Shown: positions 35,640 through 47,599, counted from the first letter of the stretch. The stretch is DNA of 64,000 nt from Hermatobates lingyangjiaoensis (GCA_026182355.1 JAPFBL010000545.1:1-64000); one strand, 5' to 3'. Program-made: numbers and translations. Notes: generated by a model from the letters alone, not told the origin.

Positions 35640-36060
35640 ACATAAAAGTAAAGTTTATCGGGACTAGGTCAGTTTTTCAGGTTCAAATTAAACTCTCATT
35701 GCCAACGTTTTGGTTTTTATTTAAAACCTTTTTCATAGGCAGAAGTATAAATTTTGAAACAGAAAAACTAAATATTACATTAAAAATTATTTGTAATTTG
35801 AACAGTGTCATGTGTTCATTCAAACTACAATTGTTGTTGAAATCCACAGACTATTTTTCTTTGTAAAACAATTTGTAATGTAATACTTAGTTTTTCTGTT
35901 TCAAAATGTATACTTCTGCCAATGAAAAAGGTTTTAAATAAAAACTGAATCGTTGGTAAGTAGATTTTAATTTGATCCTGAAGAACTGACCGAGTCTCGA
36001 TAAAATTTAGTTTTGTTTCTATTCCACGGTCAATACTTTTATCAATATATATATATACAT
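35640..36060. repeat. Inverted pair of L-family arms
   Basis: The left arm (35650-35790), minus strand, reads CTATGAAAAAGGTTTTAAAT, AAAAACC and AAAACGTTGGCAATGAGAG. The right arm (35870-36050), plus strand, has CCAATGAAAAAGGTTTTAAA, TAAAAACTGAATCGTTGG. A hairpin GGTTTT/AAAACC between a TGA-rich box and a (G/A)AAACGTTGG box fits a decayed hammerhead core. Related arms are at 46690-46860 and 58735-58825. Confidence 0.6.
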
Positions 36061-36062
36061 TT

Positions 36063-36182
36063 AAAAAGTAAATGTTCGATTTTACATTTTTTAGTTTGGT
36101 AAACAATTTTTCTAATTTTTTAAAAAAAAAAACAAAAATACTGTCAAACTAAGTAATGTAAAATCGGACATTTACTTTGTAT
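36063..36182. repeat. Inverted repeat around a poly-A core
   Basis: AAGTAAATGTTCGATTTTAC ... GTAAAATCGGACATTTACTT form about 40-bp arms. There is no ribozyme-like core. Confidence 0.8.
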
Positions 36183-36216
36183 ATGTATGTATTCAACGAC
36201 TGCTACCAACGTTTAC

Positions 36217-36221
<5 letters not shown>

Positions 36222-36256
<35 letters not shown>

Positions 36257-36258
36257 TA
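36222..36258. repeat. (AT)n microsatellite
   Basis: AT dinucleotide run. Confidence 0.85.
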
Positions 36259-36259
36259 G

Positions 36260-37314
36260 TAATTTTAATGCTTAGACATCGATTCTCATCATGAAAAGAC
36301 ATCTTAATTAGAAAAACCAATAATCTTTGTATTCAGTTGAATAACTTTTAAACTTTTTTCTTCCAAACCATCTGATATTTTAGAAATATAGGAATACTAA
36401 AGAAATATAGAAATGACATGGTGTTTTTATATCTTCCCTTGTAATATTTCTAATGAAATTAAATTTTAATGACTTATAATATATAAAAATATTTTTAATC
36501 TAAGACATAACATGAATGTTTGTTTATTTAATATGAAAACAAACTCTTGTTTGAAGTAGCTTGAACTACAAAAAAAAAAGAAGAAAATTAGAAATGCTTA
36601 CGGAACAGTGTTATAGATTCTACGGAGTGTAATTCTTAAAAGAAATCTGTATACGAGTAGAATGTTGTAGATTTAAGAGAAACTCCAGTACAGTCTATCA
36701 GAAGGTCATGGTCATAGAAATCACAATCAGAAAATAAATAAATCAACATGTTTAAGGTTTAGCTAAAAGAAGATAAACCCCCATCCGATAATCTTCCATA
36801 GAAATTTTAATTGAATAATCAGTATACACCAAAGGTTAGTAATATGTTATTATGTTTTTATTTATTAACTATATTAATTATGAAGAAAGTTCTCATAATG
36901 AAAGAAGTATTAATTAGTGTTTTCAATATGTTGTACAAATTAATAATTGAAATCAAATGAAAAAAAAATAGAAAGTTTGTGTAAGCTCTGCTCTTATAGA
37001 GAGTTCTTCTCATTGCATGCCAGATGTCTGTTTAATCTGATCTGTTGTCTGTATACATTTATTAATATGATTTGTGAAATCATATATCAAATAGTATTCA
37101 TTAGTTCTCTTTCTCTTTATATAATCTTACTTTTATCGTATAGATTATTTCGAGTATATCATTTACAAAGGTTGATTTTGATAACTAATAGAGTCGTAAA
37201 ATCAATGCAACTTCTTTGATAAAAGGGAATATCTTTGCTGCGATAAAATATTGGATTAAATATCATTATTTCCACTTCTAAAGGCTTTGCAAATTTTGTA
37301 TTTTGAAAGATATA
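36260..37314. other. No gene recognised
   Basis: Short chance frames only. Confidence 0.45.
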
Positions 37315-37478
37315 AAAATGAGAGTAATTTATGATTCGACACCATGGGTGAGTCACATTTCCAGGACTACCTACCAACGGAAGGGTGTCACCCATCCAAG
37401 TGCTAACTACACACAATAGTGCTTAACTTTAACGATCTGATAGAAATCGGTATATTCAATATGGCTAAGACCTTTGAC
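37315..37478 (-). mobile_element. 5S-rRNA-derived SINE (SINE3-type) or 5S pseudogene with tail
   Basis: The minus strand from 37478 to about 37371 is clearly homologous to metazoan 5S rRNA: GTCAAAGGTCTTAGCCATAT, TGAATATACCGATTTC, GATCGTTAAAGTTAAGCA, then TAGCACTTGGATGGGTGACA. The internal RNA polymerase III promoter is recognisable: the A-box region (AAGTTAAGCA) and the C box (TACTTGGATGGGTGACC with few changes) are kept. After the C box, sequence diverges into CCTTCCGTTGGTAGGTAG, then TGACTCACCCATGGTGTCG. A conserved promoter followed by an unrelated tail is what a 5S-headed SINE looks like. A plain 5S pseudogene is the alternative. Confidence 0.7.
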
Positions 37479-37479
37479 A

Positions 37480-39400
37480 ATCCTGAAACACTTAAGGTAG
37501 TTCCTTCTGAAGACAGTTTGTATGTCATATTGTTGAAGCATAGGCAAGAACCCTGTCTTCAAAGCGTTCTGTTTACGCATTGTTATAAAGTAGCAAATAA
37601 CGGTCTATTCGTCAATTACAGCAATTTTTTTTTTAAAGATGAGACATATTAGCGGGAGATTTTCACTTTGGGACTCCTACACTTTCCTTTACTCCTGTTA
37701 ATTAAAAAAAAAATTAAAAAAAAAAAAAAATTATATATACGTCAGCACCATTAGTGTAAAGAATTGTTGATACTACTTGCATACGAGTATATTATTTTAG
37801 TTTAGTTAAACATGTATGTAAATTAACTGTTAAATTAATGTTTGTATGTTATACTTACAATCACTTATTATACTAAATTTACTTATAATTAATACTATTT
37901 ATACTTATTTACACTTAGTTTATAGTTATACTTACTTTGTATTATTTATTATTAGTTATAATAACTTTGTTGTTGCATAAACGTTGTACCCTGTGTGATA
38001 CGTGTGAACTTAAATATACTCCCTTATAACAGGGTTACTGTTGTGAGGGAAAAACAACTCCTGTTAATTTAGACTAAGAGTCTTAACATTCTACAGAGCC
38101 AGAATCACGCTTTTATATCATGTTTAAAACAAGAATGGGATAATAATATTACACATTATTTAAATCATTAAGATCTTAAAGCTTTTTTTTTAATAATTTT
38201 GTTAAATTCTGAAAAATGTTTGGAAAATAATCTGTAACTTTCAAATAAAAGAAGCTTGGTTCAAATCTTGTGATTATAAATTGGCCAGATTTCAAATTGC
38301 TATTTAATTTGAAACATTTAATTTAAATCATTAAAGCAATGATAATGATCTAAAAATACTGTTTAATGGTTCAATTTGAACTTGTCTATTTTATTAACAA
38401 AGTAAACGAAAAACGAAATCGTAGGAGTATGTGGGTGCTACGACTTTCTGAGTACATCCTACAGTGTTTTATCTATTGCTGTGATGGTGAATCTTTAAGG
38501 ATGACAAATATTTAAAATGGTATTTATCAAGTTTCTGTTTTCCAAATATTTGTAACAAATGAAAAATATAGCAACAAAATACATGGTTCGTTTTTATTTT
38601 AAGTTACAACACTTTGCGATTAAAAATGAAAGTCGATAAGATTTTTGGTGCTACAAATTTCATATCAGGTTTTTTTTTGTGAGAGATATCTGTTAGTTGA
38701 AACTACAGATTGCGCTTGATACTGCAGAAAAACGAACAGAATAAACAAATAAAGGAAGCTAAAAATAAAAAAAATAGAAAGAAAAATAAACCTATCTAAT
38801 TTGAGAAAGAGCATGATGCGAAAATAGGATTAGTTAAAACACAAGCAAAAATTAGAGAAGCAAGTTGAGAGAAAATGAAAGTAACTAAACACAAAAGAAA
38901 ACTCTTAGAACATATAAGAAGTTTATAGCAAGAGTGGTTTAACATTATTTTTTTTGTATTTCTAATTAAATAATGTGTAAAATACTATAATTGTTTATGT
39001 AAACCAGTTTCATGATTCAACAACTCTGGCTTTCATTTGAACAAAGTTAATAGACAAGAATGCTAAGAATGCTTTGTACTACTAACACCACTCCCAATGG
39101 TAGAGTGCATCTGCCTATATATTAATGACTGAATAATTTATATGTATAAAATGACATAACCGTAAAGTATTTGTATGTTAATGTCTCCCCTCTGGCACTC
39201 GCTACATACATTCTCCATCACAACAACCTGTATGCGATCTACTGCAGATAAATAAAGTGAACAGTAACTGGCAGTGATCAGTTTCTGTAACTCATTGTTC
39301 GTGGACGTCTGAGGAATCTATATTAAAGGAGTTTAATCCTTCCTCCAGAGTCCTTTTTCGCCAGAGTCCTACTTATCACAGTCTTTACTATTCAGAGTCA
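37480..39400. other. No gene recognised; homopolymer-rich
   Basis: Poly-A and poly-T runs near 37627 and 37710. The region 39110-39400 is a little richer in GC, with AATAAAG at 39252, but no terminal signature is visible. Confidence 0.4.
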
Positions 39401-40160
39401 AGAGTTCTGAATGTGGCGTCCCTTTCTGGAAGCCCTCCAGGCCATTTCTAGGCTTGTGTAAAGGCCCTGGTCCGAGGTAACGGGTATTCCCTCTGAATGT
39501 GGCGGCCCTTTCTGGAAGCCCTCCAGGCCATTTCTAGGCTTGTGTAAAGGCCCTGGTCCGAGGTAACGGGTATTCCCTCTGAATGTGGCGGCCCTTTCTG
39601 GAAGCCCTCCTAGTTGCCATTTCTAGGCAATATGTGTAAAAGGCCCTATGTTGTCCGAGTTAACAGGGTATTCCCTCTGAATAAGTTGAATAGACAAGAG
39701 CTCAAGAATCTTTGTACTGGAAGACCACTCCCAATGGAGAGGCCTGCCATTTCTAGGCTGATTTTGTAAAGGCCCTGGTCCGAGGTAACGGGTTAATTCC
39801 CCCTCTGAATGTGCGGCCCATTTCCTAAACACCTGTAGCATTCTAGGTAATAAGTGTAAAGGCCTGGCGAGGTAGATCAGGGTATTGTGCCAACTCGAAT
39901 GTTGGCGGCCCTTTCTGGAACAATCAAGGCATTTATCTTCCAGGCCTTGTTTGGATCCACTGTCCAGTAACGGGTATTCCTCATTGAATGTGGCGGCCCT
40001 TTCTGGAAGCCCTCAAGACCATTTTTAGGCTTGTGTAAAGGCCCTGATCCGAGGTAACGGGTATTCCCTCTGAATGTGGCGGCCATTTCTGGAAGCCCTC
40101 CAGGCCATTTCTAGGCTTGTGTAAAGGCCCTGGTCCGAGGTATCGGGTATTCCCTTCGAG
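39401..40160. repeat. 86-bp GC-richer minisatellite, about nine units
   Basis: Units begin GAATGTGGCGGCCCTTTCTG at 39409, 39495, 39581, 39679, 39807, 39897, 39986 and 40072. The period is 86 bp in the outer units. Units 39581-39980 have many small insertions and deletions, and one is fused to a scrap of 39055-39110 (CAAGAATGCTAAG, CCACTCCCAATGG). The minus-strand 69- and 72-aa frames are products of the repeat. Confidence 0.9.
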
Positions 40161-40533
40161 GAGACGACCAAATCCCGCGGGACATAGGTAGTCTTAAAAC
40201 CCATGACTTGTAGAAGTAACCATTCTCTTGAAATTATATATATGGGAAAAGGAGCTTAGCATAATCAAGAAAAGAGAGCTATTATGACATTCGCGCTTCA
40301 CTGTATCTATCAGCTAAGTAGGAATAAGAAGTTGGAATAAAAAAAAAGTTTGTTTAAAAAACAAAAATATATCAATTTTTGTAAATAAATTTTAAATTTA
40401 TAACTGAAAGTTTATTTTAAATAAGAAATGTTGGTGTCCCAACCAAATTTCGTAACTCACTGTAAACAGACCAATAATCGTACTACTCCTTTTTTAACAC
40501 TGTCCTATTTTATTTTGGTTACGATATGTCTAA

Positions 40534-40622
40534 TCTATATATATATAAATTTCGTGAGTTTGTTTATTTGTTTGTTTGTTTTTTCACCCATTTTCTGTGG
40601 AGATAGAAACGGGTAGTCTAGT
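40534..40622 (+). mobile_element. Possible 89-bp micro-Helitron
   Basis: Starts TCTATATATATAAATTTCGT, has a short TTTG-rich middle, then CCCATTTTCT-GTGGAGAT-AGAAACGGG (imperfect stem-loop), TAGT and CTAGT, followed by T. The 5' TC, subterminal hairpin and CTAGT end are the complete terminal set of a Helitron with almost no interior. The CGGGTAGT(C)TAGT end is shared with 10622. Confidence 0.55.
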
Positions 40623-41029
40623 TAAATATAAAACTCACACCGCAAAAGTACTAGAATTCACTTATTTCATTACGTAATATATTCTATAAATTATCTTAAT
40701 TATAATGCTTAAATCCCATCAAAAAGCAATATAAAGTATATGTTAATATTAACATACCAAATGTATAAATCAATTTCTTTACTTTGCTCACGTGAAATCT
40801 CTAAGATATGTCAAAACTTACTACTTTTCTGAATTCTATTTTATTTGCTCAAGTACAGGCAGTGTACAGAGTCGTTTATGAAACAAAACAACTATCTAGG
40901 ATTTCTACAATATCAGTTGTTAGAAAGAATTGCTTGTGGGCTGTTATTGACCATTAATATGTTAATGCACTGATTAGTTCATTTTTAGAGGCCTATATAA
41001 TTATTATATATTATTATTTTCCAATATAA
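40623..41029. other. No gene recognised
   Basis: Nothing supported. Confidence 0.4.
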
Positions 41030-41170
41030 ACAAAGAAACATAGAGAAATCAAAAGAACACACTTACAGTCTCTAATTTTCGGTTTGAACAAAACGTCTTC
41101 AGGAGAGATAAGTAGAGGGAAACCAAGCGAACTTGGTTCAGAGACGGAACCATATTATATATATATAAAG
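41030..41170 (-). repeat. Hammerhead-like arm, M family, next to (AT)n
   Basis: Minus strand: TCTCCTGAAGACGTTTTGTT, then CAAACCGAAAATTAGAGACT. Core CTGAAGA, a GTTT/AAAC stem II, then GAAAA. Ends at an (AT)n tract at 41154-41165. Confidence 0.5.
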
Positions 41171-41189
41171 TAAAGGTATATATATAAAT

Positions 41190-41365
41190 TACAACTAACA
41201 ATTTTTAAACAGAAACATTAAGTATATTTTTTATTTTGAAATCAACCTGAATCTCACAATTATATTTCAATGGACTCGTCATCAGGAAGATAGAGGTGAA
41301 CTGCTCCAAAGGCTGATAACGACTGACATGCGTTCAAGAAGAAGCAATATATATATATATATATA
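41190..41365 (-). repeat. I-family arm between (AT)n tracts
   Basis: ATATTTCAATGGACTCGTC, ATCAGGAAGATAGAGGTGAA and TGCTCCAAAGGCTGATAACG resemble 35015-35060. The minus-strand core is CTGATGA ... GAAA with a weak stem. Confidence 0.55.
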
Positions 41366-42239
41366 AACATAAGGTATATATATAAGATTTCACATCTTAA
41401 GCTATATTAAGAGCCTGATAAGTCATTAAGTGTTATTCATTTTTTTTTATTTTTGAGATTACAACCTTAGATTAGAACATCCTTGATGATACATGTGGCA
41501 GTGTAATGCTCCATCTGAAAAGGCAGAGGTCTCTATGTCATCATCCTCCAATATTACCCTAGCATTCATCACTATCAAGATACAGAGCATTATATCACAG
41601 TCGTGTGCTGAGGTCTACCGATGCCCCAGGCAAATCTTGATTCCATGCCCTCTAGAGTACAATTATTAGGTCAAATATATTGCAAAATAATATCATAAAG
41701 GAAAATGATTTCATCAATAAAACATAAATATTCATTGATATAAACAATATTTTGGTGTTAATATAAGTCAACAAAATTTGTTAATATATTTTCCTGAAAT
41801 GCTACAAAGCTGCTTTAACTTATATGGCTATTGTCGACTAAATCATGGTAATAAATTCAGAGTAAGACTACAATATTGACCAAGTGGTTAGTGATAATCA
41901 GAGTACTACATTGCATGAATGAATGGAGAAACAATTCGTCATGTAACTCTAACAATGATTAGTTATTTGGTCGAATGATCTTTGACCTTTTTTTTCTTTC
42001 ACGTGTTTAGAGTAAAATCTTATTTTATATAAATAAAGTAACAGGTGCTTCTTAGTGTTGTTACACACCAAAATTTTATTGTCTAATGCTCAAATTTTAA
42101 TATTGTAATGTTATTCCTTTCAATTTAGATGCACTGATTCTATCGGAGTTAGGAGCCACCGTCCTGTTGGTCCAACCTCTGCACCCCACAATTACGTCAA
42201 TTTAGACCTGTGTTGACCTTTATACACACCAAGCCAATA
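41366..42239. other. No gene recognised
   Basis: Nothing supported. Confidence 0.4.
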
Positions 42240-42440
42240 TTTTAGGCCATATCGTTTTTAAATCAAGTCAGGTTGTCTTTTTACGATTTGCCCTTTAGCC
42301 GTCCCATGTTCACATGGCGACGCCCAAGGTGGACCACGCGGAGGCGGGCAACTCGATACTAATCGCGCAACAGTATATTTACATCGCGAAACGGTTACAC
42401 TGGGTACGAATGATATTTCGGAGCAAAAGGAAGATCCCAT
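42240..42440. repeat. GC-rich island sharing a 20-bp block with 44.3 kb
   Basis: GC-rich patch in AT-rich DNA. At 42329-42348 it has GTGGACCACGCGGAGGCGGG, one base different from 44320-44339. Around it CCTTTAGCC and (C)CATGT are also shared with 44250-44315. It is probably one repeat family of unknown class. Confidence 0.5.
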
Positions 42441-44099
42441 GTAACATAACTAGGTAAGACGTTGTCTTATACATTATACATTTTTGAAACTATAGGTAAT
42501 GTCCTAGGGTGATTTAACCCTATTTATGGCAAGGATGAAGCTCAGGAACGCTGGGAAATTTAGACCAGTTGTATATTTCATTTATAAATTTTCATTAACT
42601 TTATTTTCTTGTCTTCTTTCTCAAATGTTTTAGTTCCGTTTTGGCAGTGGCGCTTGGAGTACGTGCTTAGGTTGCTTAATGGTTGATCTGTCCCCATACG
42701 ACAAGCCAGTTATTTGTCTTCATTATAACAAGATTTTATTGATTTATGAGCCGAGTTTCAGTGCACAGTTACAACTAAACAACTGACAAGTGAAACGAAT
42801 ATTTATTGGGAAGAGGAGAAGACGAATGCGAGGGGGGTTTGAGACAAGCTTCTTATGTCATCATTATGGAGAGCAACGAGCCGTAAATATGGAGGCACGA
42901 TAATGAATTCGCAGCTCTACACTCAACCGTCGGTCCCCCACCAACTTCTTTCTTCTTACTCTCGGTGAACACCTTGTCGTGCACCACTTCTCTAGAAAGT
43001 ATAATTGTTTCTGCCAACTGTTTAAGAACCATCCATTATTCAACAACCATGACCTTCATCATGGAAAACACAAACTTCTTTACATTTTCATAATGTTTAG
43101 TATATGATCTACCACATTATAACAAAGTTTCACAGACTACTTTATAAACATTCTAAAATATCTATCAATGAAAGTAAACAATTCTTCCAGTTATACTACT
43201 ACAAAGACAAAAATCTTTTGGTGCTAATTAAAACACTTTCCTGAGAAATGATCACAAATCAATCATTTCCAATTTCAGGGAACAAACACCTTCATTTAAA
43301 TCTATTCAAAACTTACTGATCAACCGATTATGAACATATCATTATTCTTTTTTTTTAATACTGATTTAGGTCTTTTATCATTTATGTATCATTATATATT
43401 TGCTCTAAAATTCAAGTAAATTGATTTTTTTTATAAAAAAAAACTATGAAATAAAAATAAATATAATCGAGTCTAACCGATAAAACGTTCTCTATTAATT
43501 AATAATTACGGCTATGAATTCATAAAACAATAATTATTGACAATTACTCAAAATGAACTTAAATGCGAATCTTAGAGTCATCAACAGAATGCAAGTCGAA
43601 TAAATAAAACATGATAAAAACATAAAGTAACACAAACTACTAAAAAATGTGTGAAAGAATGGGTGACTCATTGACAGAAGAATGTCAAAACGTAAACAAA
43701 TTGGAAAACTCTAATTTCATACTTTAACAATTGTTCAAGATTTTTGGAAATATATATGACTTCACAGGGACGAATACTTCAAGCAAAAGACGAAAGGAAT
43801 AAAATTTGTCATTAAATAGGTGCTTTCGATTTTCTCTAGAAATATTTGTTTTTAAAATATTTGAATCTGAATAGTTTTCAATAAATTCTGAATGAATTTT
43901 ACTGTTTAATATATTAATTGTTAATATAGAATTAAAAGTACACGAATTTAAATGTAGATATTGTCTTTTTTTTAATGCCCGGGGCGGTAGTAAGATTTGG
44001 CCTCCTTCTCCCATCCATCCCCCCGCTGGCCGTTGATTAACGTTAACTTTCGAAATTCCAAAAAGTCCACAAAATATTCATCTTCATGGGATTACAATC
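42441..44099. other. No gene recognised
   Basis: The 96-aa frame on the minus strand at 43724-44014 is Asn/Ile/Leu/Ser-rich and chance-like. No motif. Confidence 0.45.
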
Positions 44100-44350
44100 A
44101 AGGTTCTATTTTTAAACTGCTGTTAGCATGCCTCTAGTGGGGCCATGCAGCTATACCTGTTTTGATTGGTATTCATGTTTCTCGGCCCTTCGGCCCAATC
44201 CATGAACAAAGCATGTAACAGATCGATGCTTTTTTACGTGAGACCCTTTAGCCACATGAGAAGGCACACCACAGTCCTCTAGGAGGAGGGATGTGACCAA
44301 GCCCGCTCATGTGCCCAATGTGGACCTCGCGGAGGCGGGTCTCACGACAC
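44100..44350. repeat. GC-rich island, second copy
   Basis: See 42240-42440. This copy has the longer flanks, including GGGGCCATGCAGCTATACCT, CGGCCCTTCGGCCC and CTAGGAGGAGGGATGTGACC. Confidence 0.5.
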
Positions 44351-45019
44351 CACATCACAACAAAAAAACAACTAATAAGACATTGATTTATGAAGAGAAA
44401 TGTATATTTTGCAAAATGCAACTTTAACTACTTTTTAACATAATCTCGATTAATATTTGTCAATTTGTTATCCCAAATATAGTTAACATTACTTCTCCTC
44501 CTGATGCTTGCATTCTGAATTTCATTTGCAGTGATCTTTCAATCCATGCTTTGTCTTTTAAACTTTGATTCAAAATTATATATAATCACGTAGTGTAGTC
44601 GTCATAATTGAAAATTGTCTGAAATGAATATCTTTCAACTGAGTGAGACAGAAAGCAAGGCTTATACATCGTAGAGCTAAAATTTCAAAAAACTTAGTCT
44701 ATTGCAATATAACCGGCTAACCGAATCGCCCAAGTGAATAAAACTTCCGAAAAACCCACTGTGTAAAAGCAAGTATCTACCTATTCAGGGATAGGCTATA
44801 ACATGTGCAGGGTGGAATGCAGATAAGGTTCTTGGCTCTCTAGTTGTCTATTCTATACCTTTCTTATAAGAAGTTCTGCATGCAAGTACTGCTGGCTTTC
44901 TTCATACTTCACCATCATATATAGATAGACAAGGGAAATGCATGTTTTGTCTATAGTACAAAGTAACCTTTGTAGCACTTTTTCTATGCTAGTTACAAGA
45001 TAGAGAGTACCAGTAATAG

Positions 45020-45255
45020 TTCTCGGGTTCAACACCTACTCTGGCCCTTGATTTACTCAAGCGGGAGGTGAACAAATCTGAGCATGTTTTCTCTCGAAGA
45101 GGACGTTTAGCTATCGGTTATAAGCTTGTACGATGTCAGGTAGTCGTTAATGATCCTTACTCTAAATACACTTGAGTTAGAGTAGTTGAATATTTAGAAT
45201 GTTCATTGTTGTGGTATCATAAAGGGTCAATGCTCGGCCTATGTGCTCTCTCTTA
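45020..45255 (+). repeat. Repeat family C copy with tRNA B-box-like head
   Basis: CTCGGGTTCAACACCTACTC and GGCCCTTGATTTACTC are followed by the family C body (GACGTTTAGCTATCGGTTAT, TACGATGTCAGGTAGTCG, GAATGTTCATTG, GGCCTATGTG). GGGTTCAACACC fits the tRNA B box (GGTTCRANNC), and the following ACTC..CCTTGA matches the last bases of the window. It is probably a tRNA-derived SINE. The A box is not clear in this copy. Confidence 0.5.
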
Positions 45256-45360
45256 TGGGAGAACTACAGCAACCTATCATAACCTACAAGATCATAGTAA
45301 AATAGAAATATTTGGAAGTAAAATAAATCTCTGTTCTAAAGTATTCACTAGGACAAATCT

Positions 45361-45640
45361 AAACAAGCTTCAATGTTCATTAGAAAGAAATAAAGAAAGC
45401 AGAGTGACTGCTATTTACTGCTTGTGGACGTAGAGCCCCTGATCCCTGCTCAGGTTACCATCAGAGTCCCCCACGACCCCCCTCCCCCTAATCATAATCA
45501 AAACAAACTTTAATGTTCATTAGAAAGAAATAAAGAAACCAGAGTGACTGCTATTTACTGCTTGTGGACGTAGAGCCCCTGATTCCTGCTCAGGTTACCA
45601 TCAGGGTCACCCACGATCCCCCCCAATCATAATCAAAACA
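45361..45640. repeat. 2 x ~140-bp tandem repeat
   Basis: AATGTTCATTAGAAAGAAAT, CAGAGTGACTGCTATTTACT and GTGGACGTAGAGCCCCTGAT occur twice, 140 bp apart, separated by C-rich runs (CCCCCCTCCCCC). The units differ at a few bases. Confidence 0.85.
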
Positions 45641-46689
45641 AACCCCGCTTGCACCCCTCAAAAATATCTCATAAATAATTTAATTTACAATAATATTCAA
45701 AAAAGGTTAAATGATTATTTTCTTAAACTCAACAAAAATTTGAAAGAGGCAATTTTCGTAAAAACATATAGTTGGTTGGGTGGATCAGGGGTAGGTGTAG
45801 GTGTATTAATAGAGATTGATGATTCAAAGATCTGTTTTTAGTTCACCTTGACCTAAGCGCCTGGGTCTATTCCTACCCACCGCATTCAAACCACAAAGGA
45901 TAGCACGCGATTTATTATCCAGTAATAATTGATCTAAACAGTCGTCCATTTTAGCCATTGTCTTAATCGCCAAGCTCGATTAGATAATTAAAATTGATAA
46001 ACAGAAGAGATATTCGATTTTTTTTCAATATAAATCTTTGTAGTATAATACAACCTTAATTTTTTTTAAGAAAAGAATATTAATGATTTATTGTTTTTTT
46101 TTTCTAGTAAAATATTAATTCAATGTGAACCTTTATTTGGAAATGCATTAGGTCTGAACAAAAAAATAAACTACAGTATTTGAATTTATAATTAAAAAAT
46201 TGGCACTCTATCAGTATGTCGATAGTCTGATGACCCATATCTGATACGATTAATTCTTTAAATACATTTATTACATTTTATACCATTTTAAGTACAATAC
46301 TTTTATATTATTGTTAATAACTAATTCTAAAATTACGTCAGAATATAGTATAAACCATTTTATGCTGTCAAAAACCATTTAATTTTGTAAAAAAGTTGTT
46401 ATAACCATCTCAGTCTGAAATGTTTAATCAAACATTTCCATAAATTCTATTTGTACAATCATGCAAACAAAAAATTTATATTTTTGTTGTCATGAATGAC
46501 TATATTCATAGTCATTTAGTAATAGTCGTCTTCATCGTAGTAATGACAAAAGACAAAATTTAGAAATTTATTTTGAAAGTTTAATTTAGATGTTATTTCT
46601 ATGTAATTTGATGTGTTGTCCTCGTAAATCACATCTTTTTTTGCGGATATATTTTTATATTTTATAAAATTTTAATAGAGAAAAATAAT
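45641..46689. other. No gene recognised
   Basis: Nothing supported. Confidence 0.4.
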
Positions 46690-46860
46690 TTTCGGTTTCA
46701 AAATTCGATACTTCAACCTATGAAAAAGGTTTTAAATAAAAAATCAAAACTTTGGCATTAAGAGTTTAATTTGAACCTGAAGAACTGACCAAGTCCTTAT
46801 ACATTTTAATTTTGTTTCTATTTCACGGTAGATTTTTTTATCAATATATAAATATATATA
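46690..46860 (+). repeat. L-family arm
   Basis: CCTATGAAAAAGGTTTTAAA, then ATCAAAACTTTGGCATTAAG and TTTGAACCTGAAGAACTGAC match 35940-36010. (AT)n follows at 46845. Confidence 0.6.
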
Positions 46861-47028
46861 TACAAAGATTTTACATAATCATGTGAAACAACAATCAATG
46901 ATCAAACCACAATATGAAATGGGGAAACAAGACTAACTAAGCTTACAACTTGTATTCACTTGATCTCTGACGACGTGAAAACGAAAGGCCTTAGAGCGAC
47001 TATCTTCTCTAATTTGTGGTGAGTTACC

Positions 47029-47069
<41 letters not shown>

Positions 47070-47150
47070 TATATATATACGTATATCTCGTATATCTCAA
47101 TGATCAAACCATAATATGAAATGAAAAAAAATATATATATATATAGTTGA
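46861..47150. repeat. Nested fold-back scraps: G arm, J arm, (AT)n, G scrap
   Basis: 46865-46940 is a G-family left arm (GATCAAACCACAATATGAAA) that switches at GACTAACTAAGC into a J-family arm (TTGATCTCTGACGACGTGAA ... GTGAGTTACCTGAATATA). Then come (AT)n and a short G scrap at 47100-47130. One fold-back has apparently inserted into or recombined with another. Confidence 0.6.
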
Positions 47151-47599
47151 AAGACTATAAAGCAAATTAAATGGGCAATAAAAAATAAGAAATCCAATGA
47201 AATTAACTGAAATGTATACCAAAAACTTCCAATAGATGGTTAGATTTCTGTTACGGTGTTCATCATATTGACTGAATAGTTAATACGCATAATGACGGAA
47301 TTCATTGCATGTCTTAAGCGCATACACATGCATACACAGAAGAGAATAAAACACCATCTAAAATCGATATTCTGAACAACAGTTGTTCCAGTCGAGTGAC
47401 TCACTTCCATCTGTCAGTTTGACCACACCTCGTCCTCTTTCTTCTTTAATTTTCTCTTGTGTGAACTGCTGTTTGAAATATAGATCTTAGTGAGTTCTTT
47501 GTTATGTTCCGTGTTATATGCATTTTGTTTCTTAAATTTCATCTGCCCCGACATTTTTTTATTTTGAAGTATATATGTGAGTTGTGATCTACAAGTAAG

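Noticed and set aside
39110..39420. Possible LTR with AATAAA at 39252.
   Set aside because: No second copy, no clear TG..CA ends, no primer-binding site and no retroviral-type coding region.
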